Counted from the first letter of the stretch, positions 23,785 through 31,483 are shown. The stretch is 32,402 nucleotides of DNA from Oscillospiraceae bacterium (GCA_015064025.1 SVSZ01000015.1:1-32402); one strand, 5' to 3'. Made by a program: numbers and translations. Notes: a model not told the origin generated them from the letters alone.

Positions 23785-24372
23785 TCATTTTTTCAAGCCG
23801 TCAAGCAAAAATCCGAAGCCGTAGCGAAACTTCTCGATGGCTTCCTCTCTCGGGAGTCCGCGGCCGACGGCATCCGCATTATACCCGCGACAAAAGCACC
23901 AGATCGAATAGGCGAGCGCCTCCGAGTCCACGTCGCGGATCAGATCGCGCTCCCGCGCGTAGTCGATCAGCTTTTTGATCTCGCCCGTCCACCATTCGTA
24001 ATTTCCGTTCGAAAGAGAATCGTTTTCAAACAGGAATTGATTGCATCGCAGCTTCGTATCGTAAGATGTGGTAAGCGAGCGCTCCACAACGTCCATCACG
24101 TAGGAAAAGAAATCCTGCGTCCCGTCATACTCGGAAACGATGCGGGTACGGATCCTGACGACCATGCTCTTATAAACAAGCTCCAAAACCTCGTCTGCGT
24201 TGCGAAAGCGATTGTAGAACACGCGGTTGGTGATCCCAAGCTCCGTAAGGATCCGACGAACACTCACCGCCTGCGTTCCCTCCACCGTCGCAATACGCTC
24301 GGCGGTTTCGACAATGGTTGCCGACATCGCATCCGTGATCAGTTCATTTTCGGTCTTCGTGTCCTTTTCCAA
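23785..24372 (-). CDS. TetR-family transcriptional regulator
   Basis: A 195-residue regulator. The N-terminal helix-turn-helix includes VSVRRILTELGITNRVFYNRF, with the usual ITNRVFYNRF recognition helix; the remainder is a helical ligand and dimerisation domain. I chose the TTG at 24372, since GGAGG lies 7 nt upstream, rather than the GTG at 24387 that precedes that site and touches the operator. It is the first gene of a probable operon with an acyl-CoA synthetase-like protein, so an acyl-CoA or fatty acid is a plausible ligand; this is inferred from context. A perfect palindrome at the transcription start suggests autorepression. The short tail RYGFGFLLDGLKK ends the protein normally. Confidence 0.9.
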   Translation of the reverse strand: MEKDTKTENELITDAMSATIVETAERIATVEGTQAVSVRRILTELGITNRVFYNRFRNADEVLELVYKSMVVRIRTRIVSEYDGTQDFFSYVMDVVERSLTTSYDTKLRCNQFLFENDSLSNGNYEWWTGEIKKLIDYARERDLIRDVDSEALAYSIWCFCRGYNADAVGRGLPREEAIEKFRYGFGFLLDGLKK

Positions 24373-24386
24373 GCTTCCACCTCCCA

Positions 24387-24407
24387 CTCAGCACACAGTG
24401 TGCTGAG
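24387..24407. promoter_or_regulatory. Palindromic operator of the tetR operon
   Basis: Perfect 21-bp palindrome: arms CTCAGCACAC and GTGTGCTGAG around a single A. It lies directly downstream of the -10 box, on the expected transcription start, and is typical in length and position for a TetR-family autoregulatory site. Confidence 0.8.
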
Positions 24408-24411
24408 ACTC

Positions 24412-24440
24412 ATTATATCATATTTCACACATGCTGTCAA
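24412..24440 (-). promoter_or_regulatory. Promoter of the tetR operon
   Basis: Perfect consensus on the minus strand: TTGACA (24435-24440), 17 nt, TATAAT (24412-24417). The strength of the promoter and the adjacent operator fit tight repression with strong induction. Confidence 0.9.
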
Positions 24441-24483
24441 TCCTGTCATGGAATTTTAACATTTCGTTCACACTTTACAAGCT

Positions 24484-26166
24484 TCATTCGTCCACACAAA
24501 AGTCAAAGCATGCGGAGGTCGCACCAAGCGGGATCTCAAAATCAATCAGATAAACCGTCTCCCTGCCGCCCGTATGCATAAGGTGCATCTCCTCTGATAT
24601 ATGCGGCTTTGTCACCGTCGCATCAAAGAAAAGCACCACATCAAGCACCCTGACACTGTTTTCAAGAACGCGCGGAGGATGCGTTGTGACAAAGCGCTCC
24701 GTTACAAAAACATCTCTCGGGAAGGTATCACACAGAGTGATGCCGTTCCCCGTGTGTGTGATCCTGCGTGTCAGATCGGTCAATTTCTCAATACCGTACG
24801 CCCCCCGAAAATCCACACGAATCTCGTTCCCCGCATGCGTGATGCTTCCCCCGTATTCTCTTCCGTGAAGCTGGGGTTGCCCGTTGATCAGGGGGACACT
24901 ATGCCCCTTTGAGGAGCAGCAAAGCACAGAATAGCGTTCCTCCATAGTGTAACGGAAATATTCTCTTGTATAAAGTCCCGAGCCGAGATCGCAAAACACC
25001 TGCCCTGCCTTTGTGGAAAGGATAAAGGAACCGACGTCGTTATGGTTGTGCTGCTCCTTATTATGTCCCGCCTTGACAAAGAGGGAGTAGCGGGCTTCGT
25101 TGACGATCGCCTGCCCCGCCGTGGGAAAATCAAAGGATTTGATTGGTAAGTGCCGCTCGCAGTTCTCATCGGGATGATACACAAAGGCACGCGCGAGATT
25201 CATCCAGACTACGTTTCCGGAAACGGGAATCGAAACCTCCTCGGGGAGCAGGTGTACCGTATCGGGATAGCGCAGAGAAAGATAGTACTGAAGACTGTCG
25301 TAAACCTTGCCGCTGCGCGTTCCGTCCGAAAAGCTCACGGTCGTATTGCCCCGAAGGAAGCTTTTTTGCATATAGGATGCCACTGCAGACGCGCGCGGAT
25401 CGTCAAAAAGATCGGTGCGACCGTTGGTATAGGCATACAGCATGTCCGCAAACCAGGCAAAATTGGAAAAACCGTAATTCCAATAAGAGGTCCCTTCCAT
25501 GCAGATCCCCTCCTCCGAAAATCCGCCAAGGAACAGGTGCATCGAACGGAGCAGACGCGGAAGCGACGCCTCAAAGAGTGCAGGATCGAGATACATCATC
25601 GCACCGCCGACGTTCGCTGCACACACCGCCGCCCAGTTGCTGTCAAGCGTCTCATACCATGAAATGCGGCTTTTGAAGGTGTCAAACACACGGTGCTCCG
25701 CCTCCGCGCGCACACGCGCAAGAAGCAAAGGCTCCAACCTCCCCTCAAGGAGCGCGCAAATTTCCGCAAGCGCAAAAACCGTCTCCGCATTGAAAAGATC
25801 GATCTCACCTACGTCCCCGTCGACGTCTCCCTTGGTGTGCGCAGGAAGCGCCCATGAATATTCGTCGCAGATCGCCCAGATCAACTCATGCACGTAGTTG
25901 ATGTATGCTTTCTCCTCGGGGTAAACCAGCGCCAGCAGTGCCGCATAGGAGAGCGAATTGCGGCGACGAAAATAAGGCGTTTCAAATTCTTTACGGTCTC
26001 CCGTGCGGTAAAATGCCATCCGTGCGGCATAGGTCATGGCGGGCACGGGAAGAGAATAGCGCGTCTCTTCCCACCTCTGCTTCACGTGCGCAAGCAGCGT
26101 CGCATAGCGCGCGTCCGTCCCAACACGGGACCAAAACGTTTTGTCCTTCAAAGCATCAAAAATCAT
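24484..26166 (-). CDS. Heparinase II/III-family polysaccharide lyase-like protein
   Basis: A 560-residue protein with an N-terminal alpha-toroid and C-terminal beta-sandwich architecture, as in heparinase II/III, alginate and related lyases that cleave uronic-acid-containing saccharides by beta-elimination. Key blocks are SNWAAVCAANVGGAM (Asn177-Trp178), EEGICMEGTSYWNYG (Glu224, Tyr228, Tyr231), AGHNKEQHNHNDVGSF (His368, His373, His375, Asp377) and SSKGHSVP (His422). These match the toroid substrate cleft and the metal/histidine region of the family. I chose the ATG at 26166, with GGAGG 5 nt upstream; the longer frame covers the regulatory region. There is no signal peptide, so it probably acts on imported oligosaccharides. 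The exact substrate is not readable. Confidence 0.85.
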   Translation of the reverse strand: MIFDALKDKTFWSRVGTDARYATLLAHVKQRWEETRYSLPVPAMTYAARMAFYRTGDRKEFETPYFRRRNSLSYAALLALVYPEEKAYINYVHELIWAICDEYSWALPAHTKGDVDGDVGEIDLFNAETVFALAEICALLEGRLEPLLLARVRAEAEHRVFDTFKSRISWYETLDSNWAAVCAANVGGAMMYLDPALFEASLPRLLRSMHLFLGGFSEEGICMEGTSYWNYGFSNFAWFADMLYAYTNGRTDLFDDPRASAVASYMQKSFLRGNTTVSFSDGTRSGKVYDSLQYYLSLRYPDTVHLLPEEVSIPVSGNVVWMNLARAFVYHPDENCERHLPIKSFDFPTAGQAIVNEARYSLFVKAGHNKEQHNHNDVGSFILSTKAGQVFCDLGSGLYTREYFRYTMEERYSVLCCSSKGHSVPLINGQPQLHGREYGGSITHAGNEIRVDFRGAYGIEKLTDLTRRITHTGNGITLCDTFPRDVFVTERFVTTHPPRVLENSVRVLDVVLFFDATVTKPHISEEMHLMHTGGRETVYLIDFEIPLGATSACFDFCVDE

Positions 26167-26200
26167 ATACCCCTCCCACAGAATACTCGGATTCAATATT

Positions 26201-26229
26201 ATTATACCGCAACACGCGCGCGCTTTCCA
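26201..26229 (-). promoter_or_regulatory. Promoter of the heparinase-like gene
   Basis: On the minus strand a perfect TATAAT (26201-26206) follows a poor -35, TGGAAA (26224-26229), at 17 nt. The weak -35 next to an array of repeated boxes suggests dependence on an activator. Confidence 0.6.
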
Positions 26230-26280
26230 TGTAAAAGCTGTAAATTTTGTATGTAAAAAGTGCACTTGTAAAATTGTAAA
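26230..26280. repeat. Five TGTAAA boxes between divergent genes
   Basis: TGTAAA occurs at 26230, 26239, 26252, 26267 and 26275, all in the same orientation within 51 bp. The array starts exactly at the -35 box of the heparinase-like gene and ends 15 nt before the -35 box of the flavin reductase gene. It may be a multi-site activator or repressor array, or only an AT-rich coincidence. Confidence 0.45.
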
Positions 26281-26295
26281 CATTTCTCTTTTCGC

Positions 26296-26324
26296 TTGCA
26301 AAGAGGGGGAAAAGTGAGTATGAT
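26296..26324 (+). promoter_or_regulatory. Promoter of the flavin reductase gene
   Basis: TTGCAA (26296-26301) and TATGAT (26319-26324) are spaced by 17 nt, 36 nt before the start codon. Confidence 0.7.
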
Positions 26325-26360
26325 ATAAATAAACGATCCACAGTAAGAAAGGAAACACAT

Positions 26361-26876
26361 ATGAAACACTTCAAAGAGATACCCCCTTATGAGATCGACC
26401 GGATCCTTACGCGCATCGGCAAGGAATGGATGCTCGTCAGCGCGGGCGACAAAGGCTCTTCCAATACCATGACCGCCTCCTGGGGATGCATGGGTGTTCT
26501 TTGGAACAAGCCCGTCGCCGTATGCTTCATCCGTCCGCAACGCTACACCTACACGTTTACGGAAACGCACGACCGCCTCTCCCTTTCTTTTTTTGACGGT
26601 GGCTACCGTGATGCACTCACTCTCTGCGGACGGCTCAGCGGAAGAGACGTTGATAAATTTGCCGCCGCGGGGCTTACGCTTGCCTGCACCGACGACGGCG
26701 TTCCCTATCCCGAGGAAGCAAGCCTTGTCCTTGTTTGCAAAAAGCTTTACGTGGACGATCTCAAAAAGTCCTCCTTCCTTGACGAGTCCCTCCTTTCCAA
26801 CTACCCCGCGGACGATTTCCACCGCGTCTACGTTTGCGAAATTGAAAAGGTACTTTCTCGCCACAGCACCGACTGA
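26361..26876 (+). CDS. Flavin reductase-like FMN-binding protein
   Basis: A 171-residue single-domain protein of the flavin reductase-like split-barrel family, which binds FMN and reduces flavin or serves as a small flavoprotein electron carrier. The N-terminal part has WMLVSAGDKGSSNTMTASWG, where the NTMTASWG segment is the usual FMN-phosphate contact. VCFIRPQRYTYTF and LSLSFFDGGYRDALTLCGRL follow. The C-terminus has the family's YPEEASLVLVCKKLYVDDL. The ATG at 26361 has AAGGA 7 nt upstream. It is divergent from the heparinase-like gene and is followed by its own intergenic promoter for the next operon. The electron partner is unknown. Confidence 0.87.
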   Translation: MKHFKEIPPYEIDRILTRIGKEWMLVSAGDKGSSNTMTASWGCMGVLWNKPVAVCFIRPQRYTYTFTETHDRLSLSFFDGGYRDALTLCGRLSGRDVDKFAAAGLTLACTDDGVPYPEEASLVLVCKKLYVDDLKKSSFLDESLLSNYPADDFHRVYVCEIEKVLSRHSTD

Positions 26877-26899
26877 CCTTCGTTTTTTTCGCGCATCGC

Positions 26900-26928
26900 T
26901 TGACAAAAAAAGGCGGGTATGCTATAAT
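26900..26928 (+). promoter_or_regulatory. Promoter of the panT-like/coaX operon
   Basis: Perfect consensus: TTGACA (26900-26905), 17 nt, TATAAT (26923-26928). The leader is about 47 nt and contains only a small hairpin (TTCGG/CCGAA, 26943-26957). Confidence 0.9.
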
Positions 26929-26981
26929 ACCCTTGCACTATATTCGGCATGACCGAAACAGTAGCAAAGGAGAATAAAAAT

Positions 26982-27572
26982 ATGAAAACAAACAGAAAAA
27001 TGATCCAACAGCTCGTTGGAACAGCAGTGCTTGCAGCACTCATCGTCATTTTGCAACTTGTGGCAAGCGGGATCAAGATCGGTCCCTTTCCCATCACGCT
27101 CTCGCTCGTCCCCATCATCCTCGGCGCCTCTCTCTTCGGTCCCGTCTCGGGTGCTGTGCTCGGCGCGGTATTCGGCGGCATGGTGTGCATCTCAGTCGTC
27201 ACGGGAGCAGACCCCGGGGGACATCTGATGTTCCTGGAGCTCCCCGTCCTCACCCTTGTGCTCTGCATACTCAAGAGCACCGTAGCGGGACTTGTTGCGG
27301 GCATTATCTCACGCTTGATCAAAAACAAAGACCTTTCCGCAGTTTTGGCAGCAATCGCCTGCCCTGTCTGCAACACAGGGATTCTTTGCATCGGAATTCT
27401 TGCCTTTTATAACAATCTTGTTACCTCCTGGGCACTCGCGGAGGGCTTTGCCAATGCCTTTGCCTACGTCATCCTCGGCATGACAGGGCTTAATTTCCTT
27501 GTGGAGCTTGCCATCAACCTTGTCCTCTCTCCCGTCATCCTGCGCGTGCTTTCCATTGTGAAAATCAAGTAA
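26982..27572 (+). CDS. ECF transporter S component, probably pantothenate-specific
   Basis: A 196-residue integral membrane protein with about six transmembrane segments, the usual size of an S component that gives an energy-coupling factor transporter its vitamin specificity. Visible blocks are the N-terminal QQLVGTAVLAALIVILQLVA with the small-residue AxxxA coupling motif, then GPFPITLSLVPIILGASLFG and AVLGAVFGGMVCISVVTGADPGG (written in parts: AVLGAVFGGMVC, ISVVTGADPGG). I chose the ATG at 26982, with AAAGGAG 9 nt upstream; the earlier in-frame ATG has no such site. It lies 21 nt upstream of the pantothenate kinase gene coaX, which makes pantothenate the likely substrate. The shared EcfAA'T module is not in this window. 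Confidence 0.85.
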   Translation: MKTNRKMIQQLVGTAVLAALIVILQLVASGIKIGPFPITLSLVPIILGASLFGPVSGAVLGAVFGGMVCISVVTGADPGGHLMFLELPVLTLVLCILKSTVAGLVAGIISRLIKNKDLSAVLAAIACPVCNTGILCIGILAFYNNLVTSWALAEGFANAFAYVILGMTGLNFLVELAINLVLSPVILRVLSIVKIK

Positions 27573-27593
27573 AAGAAACAGAAGGACGCATCC

Positions 27594-28367
27594 ATGATTC
27601 TTGCCATCGATTGCGGTAACACACATATTACGGTGGGCTGTGTAAGCGGAGCGCACGAGGTCTTTCCGGTCTTCCGCATCCCCACCGACCGTCGCGACAC
27701 CGAATTCGGTTATGCGGCAAAGATCAAGCAATGCTTGGATCTTTATAAGGTAGACACCTCCCGCCTTGTCGGCGCGGCGATCTCCTGTGTCGTCCCGTCC
27801 GTCACGGATATTCTGGTACGTGCCGTGCACCTGCTTCTCGGGTGTGATCCGCTTGTCGTCGGTGCGGGTGTCCGCTCGGGTCTTCGCCTTTGTATCAACG
27901 ACCCCGGCACCGTTGCCTCCGACCTTGTGGTGGCGGCAGTGGCGGCAAAGGAGGAATATCCCATGCCCTGCATCATCGTTGATATGGGCACCGCGACAAC
28001 CGTCTCGGCGCTGGATAAGGATGCACGCTTCATCGGCTGCGCGATCCTTCCTGGGGTAGACACCTCGCTTTCATCCCTTACAGACAGAACTGCACTTCTT
28101 CCCAATATTGAGATCAAAGCACCGCGTTCCCCTATCGGCACCTCCACGGTAGACTGCATGCGTGCAGGCATCGTATACGGCTCGGCAGGGGCTGTGGACG
28201 GGCTTCTCGACCGCTTCGCGGAAGCATTGGGTGAGCCCCCCGCCGCCATCATCGGCACCGGCGGTGCCGCACCTGCCATCCTTCCGCACTGCAAGCACAC
28301 CGTGCTACTCGACGAGGTCCTTCTTCTCAAGGGACTGCGCCGTATCTGGGATAAAAATCAAAAATAA
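27594..28367 (+). CDS. coaX: Type III pantothenate kinase CoaX
   Basis: Phosphorylates pantothenate in the first step of coenzyme A synthesis. The 257-residue length fits the family. The N-terminal phosphate loop is AIDCGNTH, RIPTDRRDTEFGY follows, the pantothenate/adenine region has IIVDMGTATTVSALDKDARF and GCAILPGVDTSLSSLTDRTA, and IIGTGGAAPAIL closes the second ASKHA lobe. The ATG at 27594 has AAGGA 7 nt upstream. Its coupling with the S component upstream makes an uptake-plus-trapping pair for vitamin B5. No other coenzyme A genes are adjacent. Confidence 0.95.
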   Translation: MILAIDCGNTHITVGCVSGAHEVFPVFRIPTDRRDTEFGYAAKIKQCLDLYKVDTSRLVGAAISCVVPSVTDILVRAVHLLLGCDPLVVGAGVRSGLRLCINDPGTVASDLVVAAVAAKEEYPMPCIIVDMGTATTVSALDKDARFIGCAILPGVDTSLSSLTDRTALLPNIEIKAPRSPIGTSTVDCMRAGIVYGSAGAVDGLLDRFAEALGEPPAAIIGTGGAAPAILPHCKHTVLLDEVLLLKGLRRIWDKNQK

Positions 28368-28376
28368 CGCAACCCC

Positions 28377-28414
28377 GGCGGCTCATTCAGTTCATCTGCT
28401 GCTGAATGACCGCC
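28377..28414 (+). other. Hairpin between coaX and the MFS gene
   Basis: GGCGG plus TCATTCAG (28377-28390, with one bulged C) pairs with CTGAATGA plus CCGCC (28402-28414). It is a strong 13-bp stem without a T-tract, and is followed after about 20 nt by the MFS ribosome binding site. It may be a processing site or a weak, Rho-independent-like attenuator. Confidence 0.5.
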
Positions 28415-28442
28415 TGATCTGTTGCAAGCTTTCGGAGGCATT

Positions 28443-29687
28443 ATGAAAACCGTCATCCGTCCACAGGCAAAAAAAATCGCGTGGATGCTCGCGCTTCTCT
28501 ATTTTTCAAGCTATATTATGCGTCTGAACTTTGCCGTCATGCTGGTCAAGGTCATCAGTGATACGGGAAGCACGAAAAGCGAGCTATCGATCGTTGTTAC
28601 GGCAATGACACTGGTCTACGGTGCGGGGCAGATACTGAGCGGTATCCTCGGTGACAGGATCAAGCCCCAACATCTTCTCTCCGCGGGGTTGGCTCTTGCA
28701 GCCGTTTGCAATACCGCAATGTTCTTTTGTACATCCGTCCCCGCCATGGCAGTCGTCTGGGGCGTCAACGGATTTGCCCATGCGCTTCTCTGGCCTCCCA
28801 TCATCCGTCTGATGTCTATGTATCTTGACGACAACGAATACAGCTACAGCGCCGTCCGCGTGGCATGGGGCTCCTCGGGAGCTACCATTCTACTCTATCT
28901 CGTCTGCCCGCTTCTCCTGCCCCATCTGGGCTGGCGCACCGTGATGCTCTTCTGCGCCGCGGTCGGTATCGCTGTCCTCTGCCTCTGGCTCGTTGTCAAT
29001 CGCCGTCTCTTTGGCGAGCCCTTGCAAACAAAAGCATTACGGACAGATGCCAAAGCACCTGCCTCACATCTGCCGCTTCCCCGTTACGTGTACCTCCCCG
29101 TCGCACTGATCATGCTGGGAATCATCCTGCAGGGAATGCTGCGCGACGGCGTCACCAACTGGATGCCCTCTTATATGCTTGAAACCTTCTCCCTCTCGGA
29201 GGAAAGTGCCATTATTACGGCAGTCATCCCCGCAATTTTCAGCATGCTCAGCTTCTTCCTCTTTGAACAGCTGCATCGCAAGCTCTTCCAAAACGAGGTC
29301 TTTTGCGCCGCAATGATCTTTTCTCTTTCTGCCGTTGCCGCGACCGTGCTTTGGATCGTTTCCACGCTTTTTTCCTCGCCCCTCCTCTCTACCTGCCTCT
29401 TGGCGCTGATCATTGCCGCCATGCACGGCATCAATCTGATGCTCATTTCGGTGGTCCCCAAAAGATTTGCCAAAAGCGGAAAGGTCTCCACCTATTCGGG
29501 TCTTCTCAACGCCTGTACCTACGTCGGTGCAGCGATCTCCTCCTACGGCTTTGCCGCTCTCGCCGAGGGCTTTGGCTGGAGTATAACCATTCTTGTCTGG
29601 ATCGTCATTTCGGCTTTGGGACTGCTTCTCACACTTCTCGCCTCCCCTCTTTGGAAAAAATTCCGCCGCGAGTATGCGGACAACTGA
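28443..29687 (+). CDS. MFS transporter, organophosphate:anion antiporter-like
   Basis: A 414-residue major facilitator with about 12 transmembrane segments in two bundles, separated by a polar loop around residues 185-215 (NRRLFGEPLQTKALRTDAKA). The signature YIMRLNFAVMLVKVI in helix 1, the helix 2-3 loop GDRIKP and the helix 4 region RVAWGSSGATI resemble the glycerol-3-phosphate/hexose-phosphate antiporter branch. The substrate cannot be assigned. I chose the ATG at 28443, preceded by GGAGG; the spacing of 4 nt is rather short. It is separated from coaX by 75 nt with a hairpin, so co-transcription is possible but not certain. A strong terminator follows directly. Confidence 0.87.
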   Translation: MKTVIRPQAKKIAWMLALLYFSSYIMRLNFAVMLVKVISDTGSTKSELSIVVTAMTLVYGAGQILSGILGDRIKPQHLLSAGLALAAVCNTAMFFCTSVPAMAVVWGVNGFAHALLWPPIIRLMSMYLDDNEYSYSAVRVAWGSSGATILLYLVCPLLLPHLGWRTVMLFCAAVGIAVLCLWLVVNRRLFGEPLQTKALRTDAKAPASHLPLPRYVYLPVALIMLGIILQGMLRDGVTNWMPSYMLETFSLSEESAIITAVIPAIFSMLSFFLFEQLHRKLFQNEVFCAAMIFSLSAVAATVLWIVSTLFSSPLLSTCLLALIIAAMHGINLMLISVVPKRFAKSGKVSTYSGLLNACTYVGAAISSYGFAALAEGFGWSITILVWIVISALGLLLTLLASPLWKKFRREYADN

Positions 29688-29736
29688 TAAAAAGCATCGC
29701 CCACCTCCTCATGGGAGACGGGCGATGCTTTTTATC
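29686..29736. terminator. Bidirectional terminator after the MFS gene
   Basis: Perfect 17-bp stem: 29686-29702 (GATAAAAAGCATCGCCC) pairs with 29720-29736, flanked by A5 and T5. It overlaps the stop codon of the MFS gene and lies just before the end of the convergent symporter gene. Confidence 0.95.
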
Positions 29737-29763
29737 ATGCGTGGGCACTTTTTCTATGATGCC

Positions 29764-31179
29764 TTATTTCTTATTCTTTTTGTCCTTTATCTTCCTTGCC
29801 TGCTTTACGACGATTCCCGAAAGCATTGCCAATGCAATGACGTTGGGAATGACCATGATGAAATTGAACGTATCCGCAAGCTCCCAAACAAGATCGTTCG
29901 GGAAGAGAGAGCCGAGGAAAATGAAGGCGATCGCCAGCACAGAATAGACAACGGTTGCCTTTTTTCCGAAGAGGTACTGCACGTTCTGCTTACCGAAAAA
30001 GTTCCAGCTGATGATGGTGGTAAAGGCAAAGAAGGTGAGACAGGTCGCAATCAGAATGTTACCCACCGTCTGGTTACCAAGCGCCGTTCCAACGGCCGTT
30101 TGCATCAGATTTGCCTTGGTCAGAAGCGTTCCCGAAAGTCCCTCGGGAGTAGAAAGAGGACCGCCGCCCGCATAGAGCGTGGAAATAACGACCAGTGCCG
30201 TCACGGTAAGGACGATAAAGGTATCGATAAACACACCGACCATTGCGGCAACACCCTGCTCGTGAGGCGTTTTCACGTTTGCCTGCGCGTGTGCGTGCGG
30301 CGTTGAACCCATACCTGCCTCGTTGGAGAACAGTCCGCGCTTGGCACCCTGGCTGATCGCACGCTTGATCGCTTCACCGACCGCACCGCCGATGATCGCA
30401 TTCGGAGCAAAAGCATACTTGAAGATCATACCGACGGTTTCGGGGATCTTGGTGAAATTGATACCGAGGATCACCAAAGCTACTCCAACGTAAAGCACAG
30501 CCATCAAAGGAACGATCTTTTCGGCAACCGCAGCGATGCGCTGAATGCCGCCGATAAAGATGATCGCACAGATCACAGCAAGGAAAATACCGACTGCCCA
30601 TACGGGGATCACGGGAAGTGCCGTGTGGATCGACTCGGAGATCGAGTTGGACTGTACCATAGAGCCCATAAAGCCGAGTGCAAGAATGATCGCCACGGAA
30701 AAGAAGCCTGCCAAGAACTTACCGAACTTCCCCTTGAACGCACGTCTGATGTAATAAACGGGACCTCCGAGCACCGATCCGTCCTCGTTGACCACCTTGG
30801 TCTCCTGTGCCAGCACCGCCTCGGCATAGATCGTTGCCATACCGAAGAACGCGATCACCCACATCCAGAAGATCGCACCGGGGCCGCCGATCAGAATCGC
30901 GCCGCAGGCACCGACAATGTTACCCGTTCCGACCTGTGCCGCAATTGCGGTAGCCAGTGCCTGGAACGAGGAAAGACCGCTTTTGTTCTTGCCGCCGCGG
31001 AAGGAGATGTTTCCAAACACCTTTTTCATACCCTCACCGAAGCAACGCACCTGCACAAATCGTGTGCGGACGGTGTAGAACAGACCGATTCCCACCAAAA
31101 GGAATATGAGGATGTAATCCGACATATACGCGTTGATGGTTTGCACGATCGGCAAAAGAAATTCCGAAATTTTTTCCAT
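29764..31179 (-). CDS. Alanine/glycine:cation symporter, AGCS family
   Basis: A 471-residue sodium- or proton-coupled amino acid symporter with about 11 membrane segments. Family signatures are SSFQALATAIAAQVGTGNIV (ion and substrate site), GGPGAIFWMWVIAFFGM, LGGPVYYIRRAF, and RAISQGAKRGLFSNEAGMGS followed by TPHAHAQA. I chose the ATG at 31179, with GGAGG 8 nt upstream. The long leader contains a tandem glycine riboswitch and a terminator hairpin just before the ribosome binding site, so glycine is a likely substrate and expression depends on its concentration. It is a single-gene unit, convergent with the MFS gene. Confidence 0.95.
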   Translation of the reverse strand: MEKISEFLLPIVQTINAYMSDYILIFLLVGIGLFYTVRTRFVQVRCFGEGMKKVFGNISFRGGKNKSGLSSFQALATAIAAQVGTGNIVGACGAILIGGPGAIFWMWVIAFFGMATIYAEAVLAQETKVVNEDGSVLGGPVYYIRRAFKGKFGKFLAGFFSVAIILALGFMGSMVQSNSISESIHTALPVIPVWAVGIFLAVICAIIFIGGIQRIAAVAEKIVPLMAVLYVGVALVILGINFTKIPETVGMIFKYAFAPNAIIGGAVGEAIKRAISQGAKRGLFSNEAGMGSTPHAHAQANVKTPHEQGVAAMVGVFIDTFIVLTVTALVVISTLYAGGGPLSTPEGLSGTLLTKANLMQTAVGTALGNQTVGNILIATCLTFFAFTTIISWNFFGKQNVQYLFGKKATVVYSVLAIAFIFLGSLFPNDLVWELADTFNFIMVIPNVIALAMLSGIVVKQARKIKDKKNKK

Positions 31180-31205
31180 TTTTTCTTCCTCCTGAATCAG
31201 AAAAC

Positions 31206-31232
31206 AAAAAGAGCCAAACGACAGTTTGACTC
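31206..31232 (-). terminator. Attenuator hairpin before the symporter gene
   Basis: On the minus strand GAGTCAAAC (31224-31232) pairs with GTTTGGCTC (31211-31219) through a 4-nt loop and one G-U pair, then runs into TTTTTGTTTT. It lies about 27 nt before the start codon and is the probable expression platform of the glycine riboswitch. Confidence 0.8.
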
Positions 31233-31238
31233 CGGCAC

Positions 31239-31280
31239 ATACAAACAACCCAAAAAGTCCCCCTTTGGGGTTGGTTGTAT
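31239..31280 (-). promoter_or_regulatory. Second hairpin in the riboswitch expression platform
   Basis: Arms 31239-31251 and 31268-31280 pair over 13 positions with one mismatch. Within the loop, CCCC and GGGG can pair and are followed by ACTTTTT. It could be an alternative fold of the switch or an extra weak terminator; which state glycine favours cannot be told by eye. Confidence 0.5.
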
Positions 31281-31282
31281 CA

Positions 31283-31450
31283 ACTCCGTCCTTTTACCTG
31301 AGAGATTCGCCCGCCGTTTTATTCGTCGCGCGTTGCACCTTCGGTACCCATGTGAGTGGACTTCTCCGGAGTGCTATCGGTGAACAGTCTCTACCTTACG
31401 GCGCCTGAGAGTGTTACTCCTTCGGTGGCTTTCGCCCTTTCCTGCTCACG
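31283..31450 (-). ncRNA. Tandem glycine riboswitch
   Basis: Two consecutive aptamers are readable on the minus strand. The first has GCCACCGAAGGAGTAA, then ACTCTCAGGCGCC and AAGGTAGAGACTG. The second begins GGAGAAGTCC and has GGTACCGAAGGTGCAA, then AATCTCTCAGGTAAAAGGAC and GGAG. These CCGAAGGNG...CTCTCAGG...AGG blocks are the core of the glycine (gcvT) aptamer. It controls an AGCS symporter rather than the glycine cleavage operon. Confidence 0.93.
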
Positions 31451-31483
31451 TCATTTAGCAATATTCGTTTTTAAAACACGAGT

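Noticed and set aside
21938-23824. A 628-codon plus-strand open frame opposite the acyl-CoA synthetase gene.
   Set aside because: It runs through a terminator hairpin and has no motif; the minus-strand gene has all ANL motifs.
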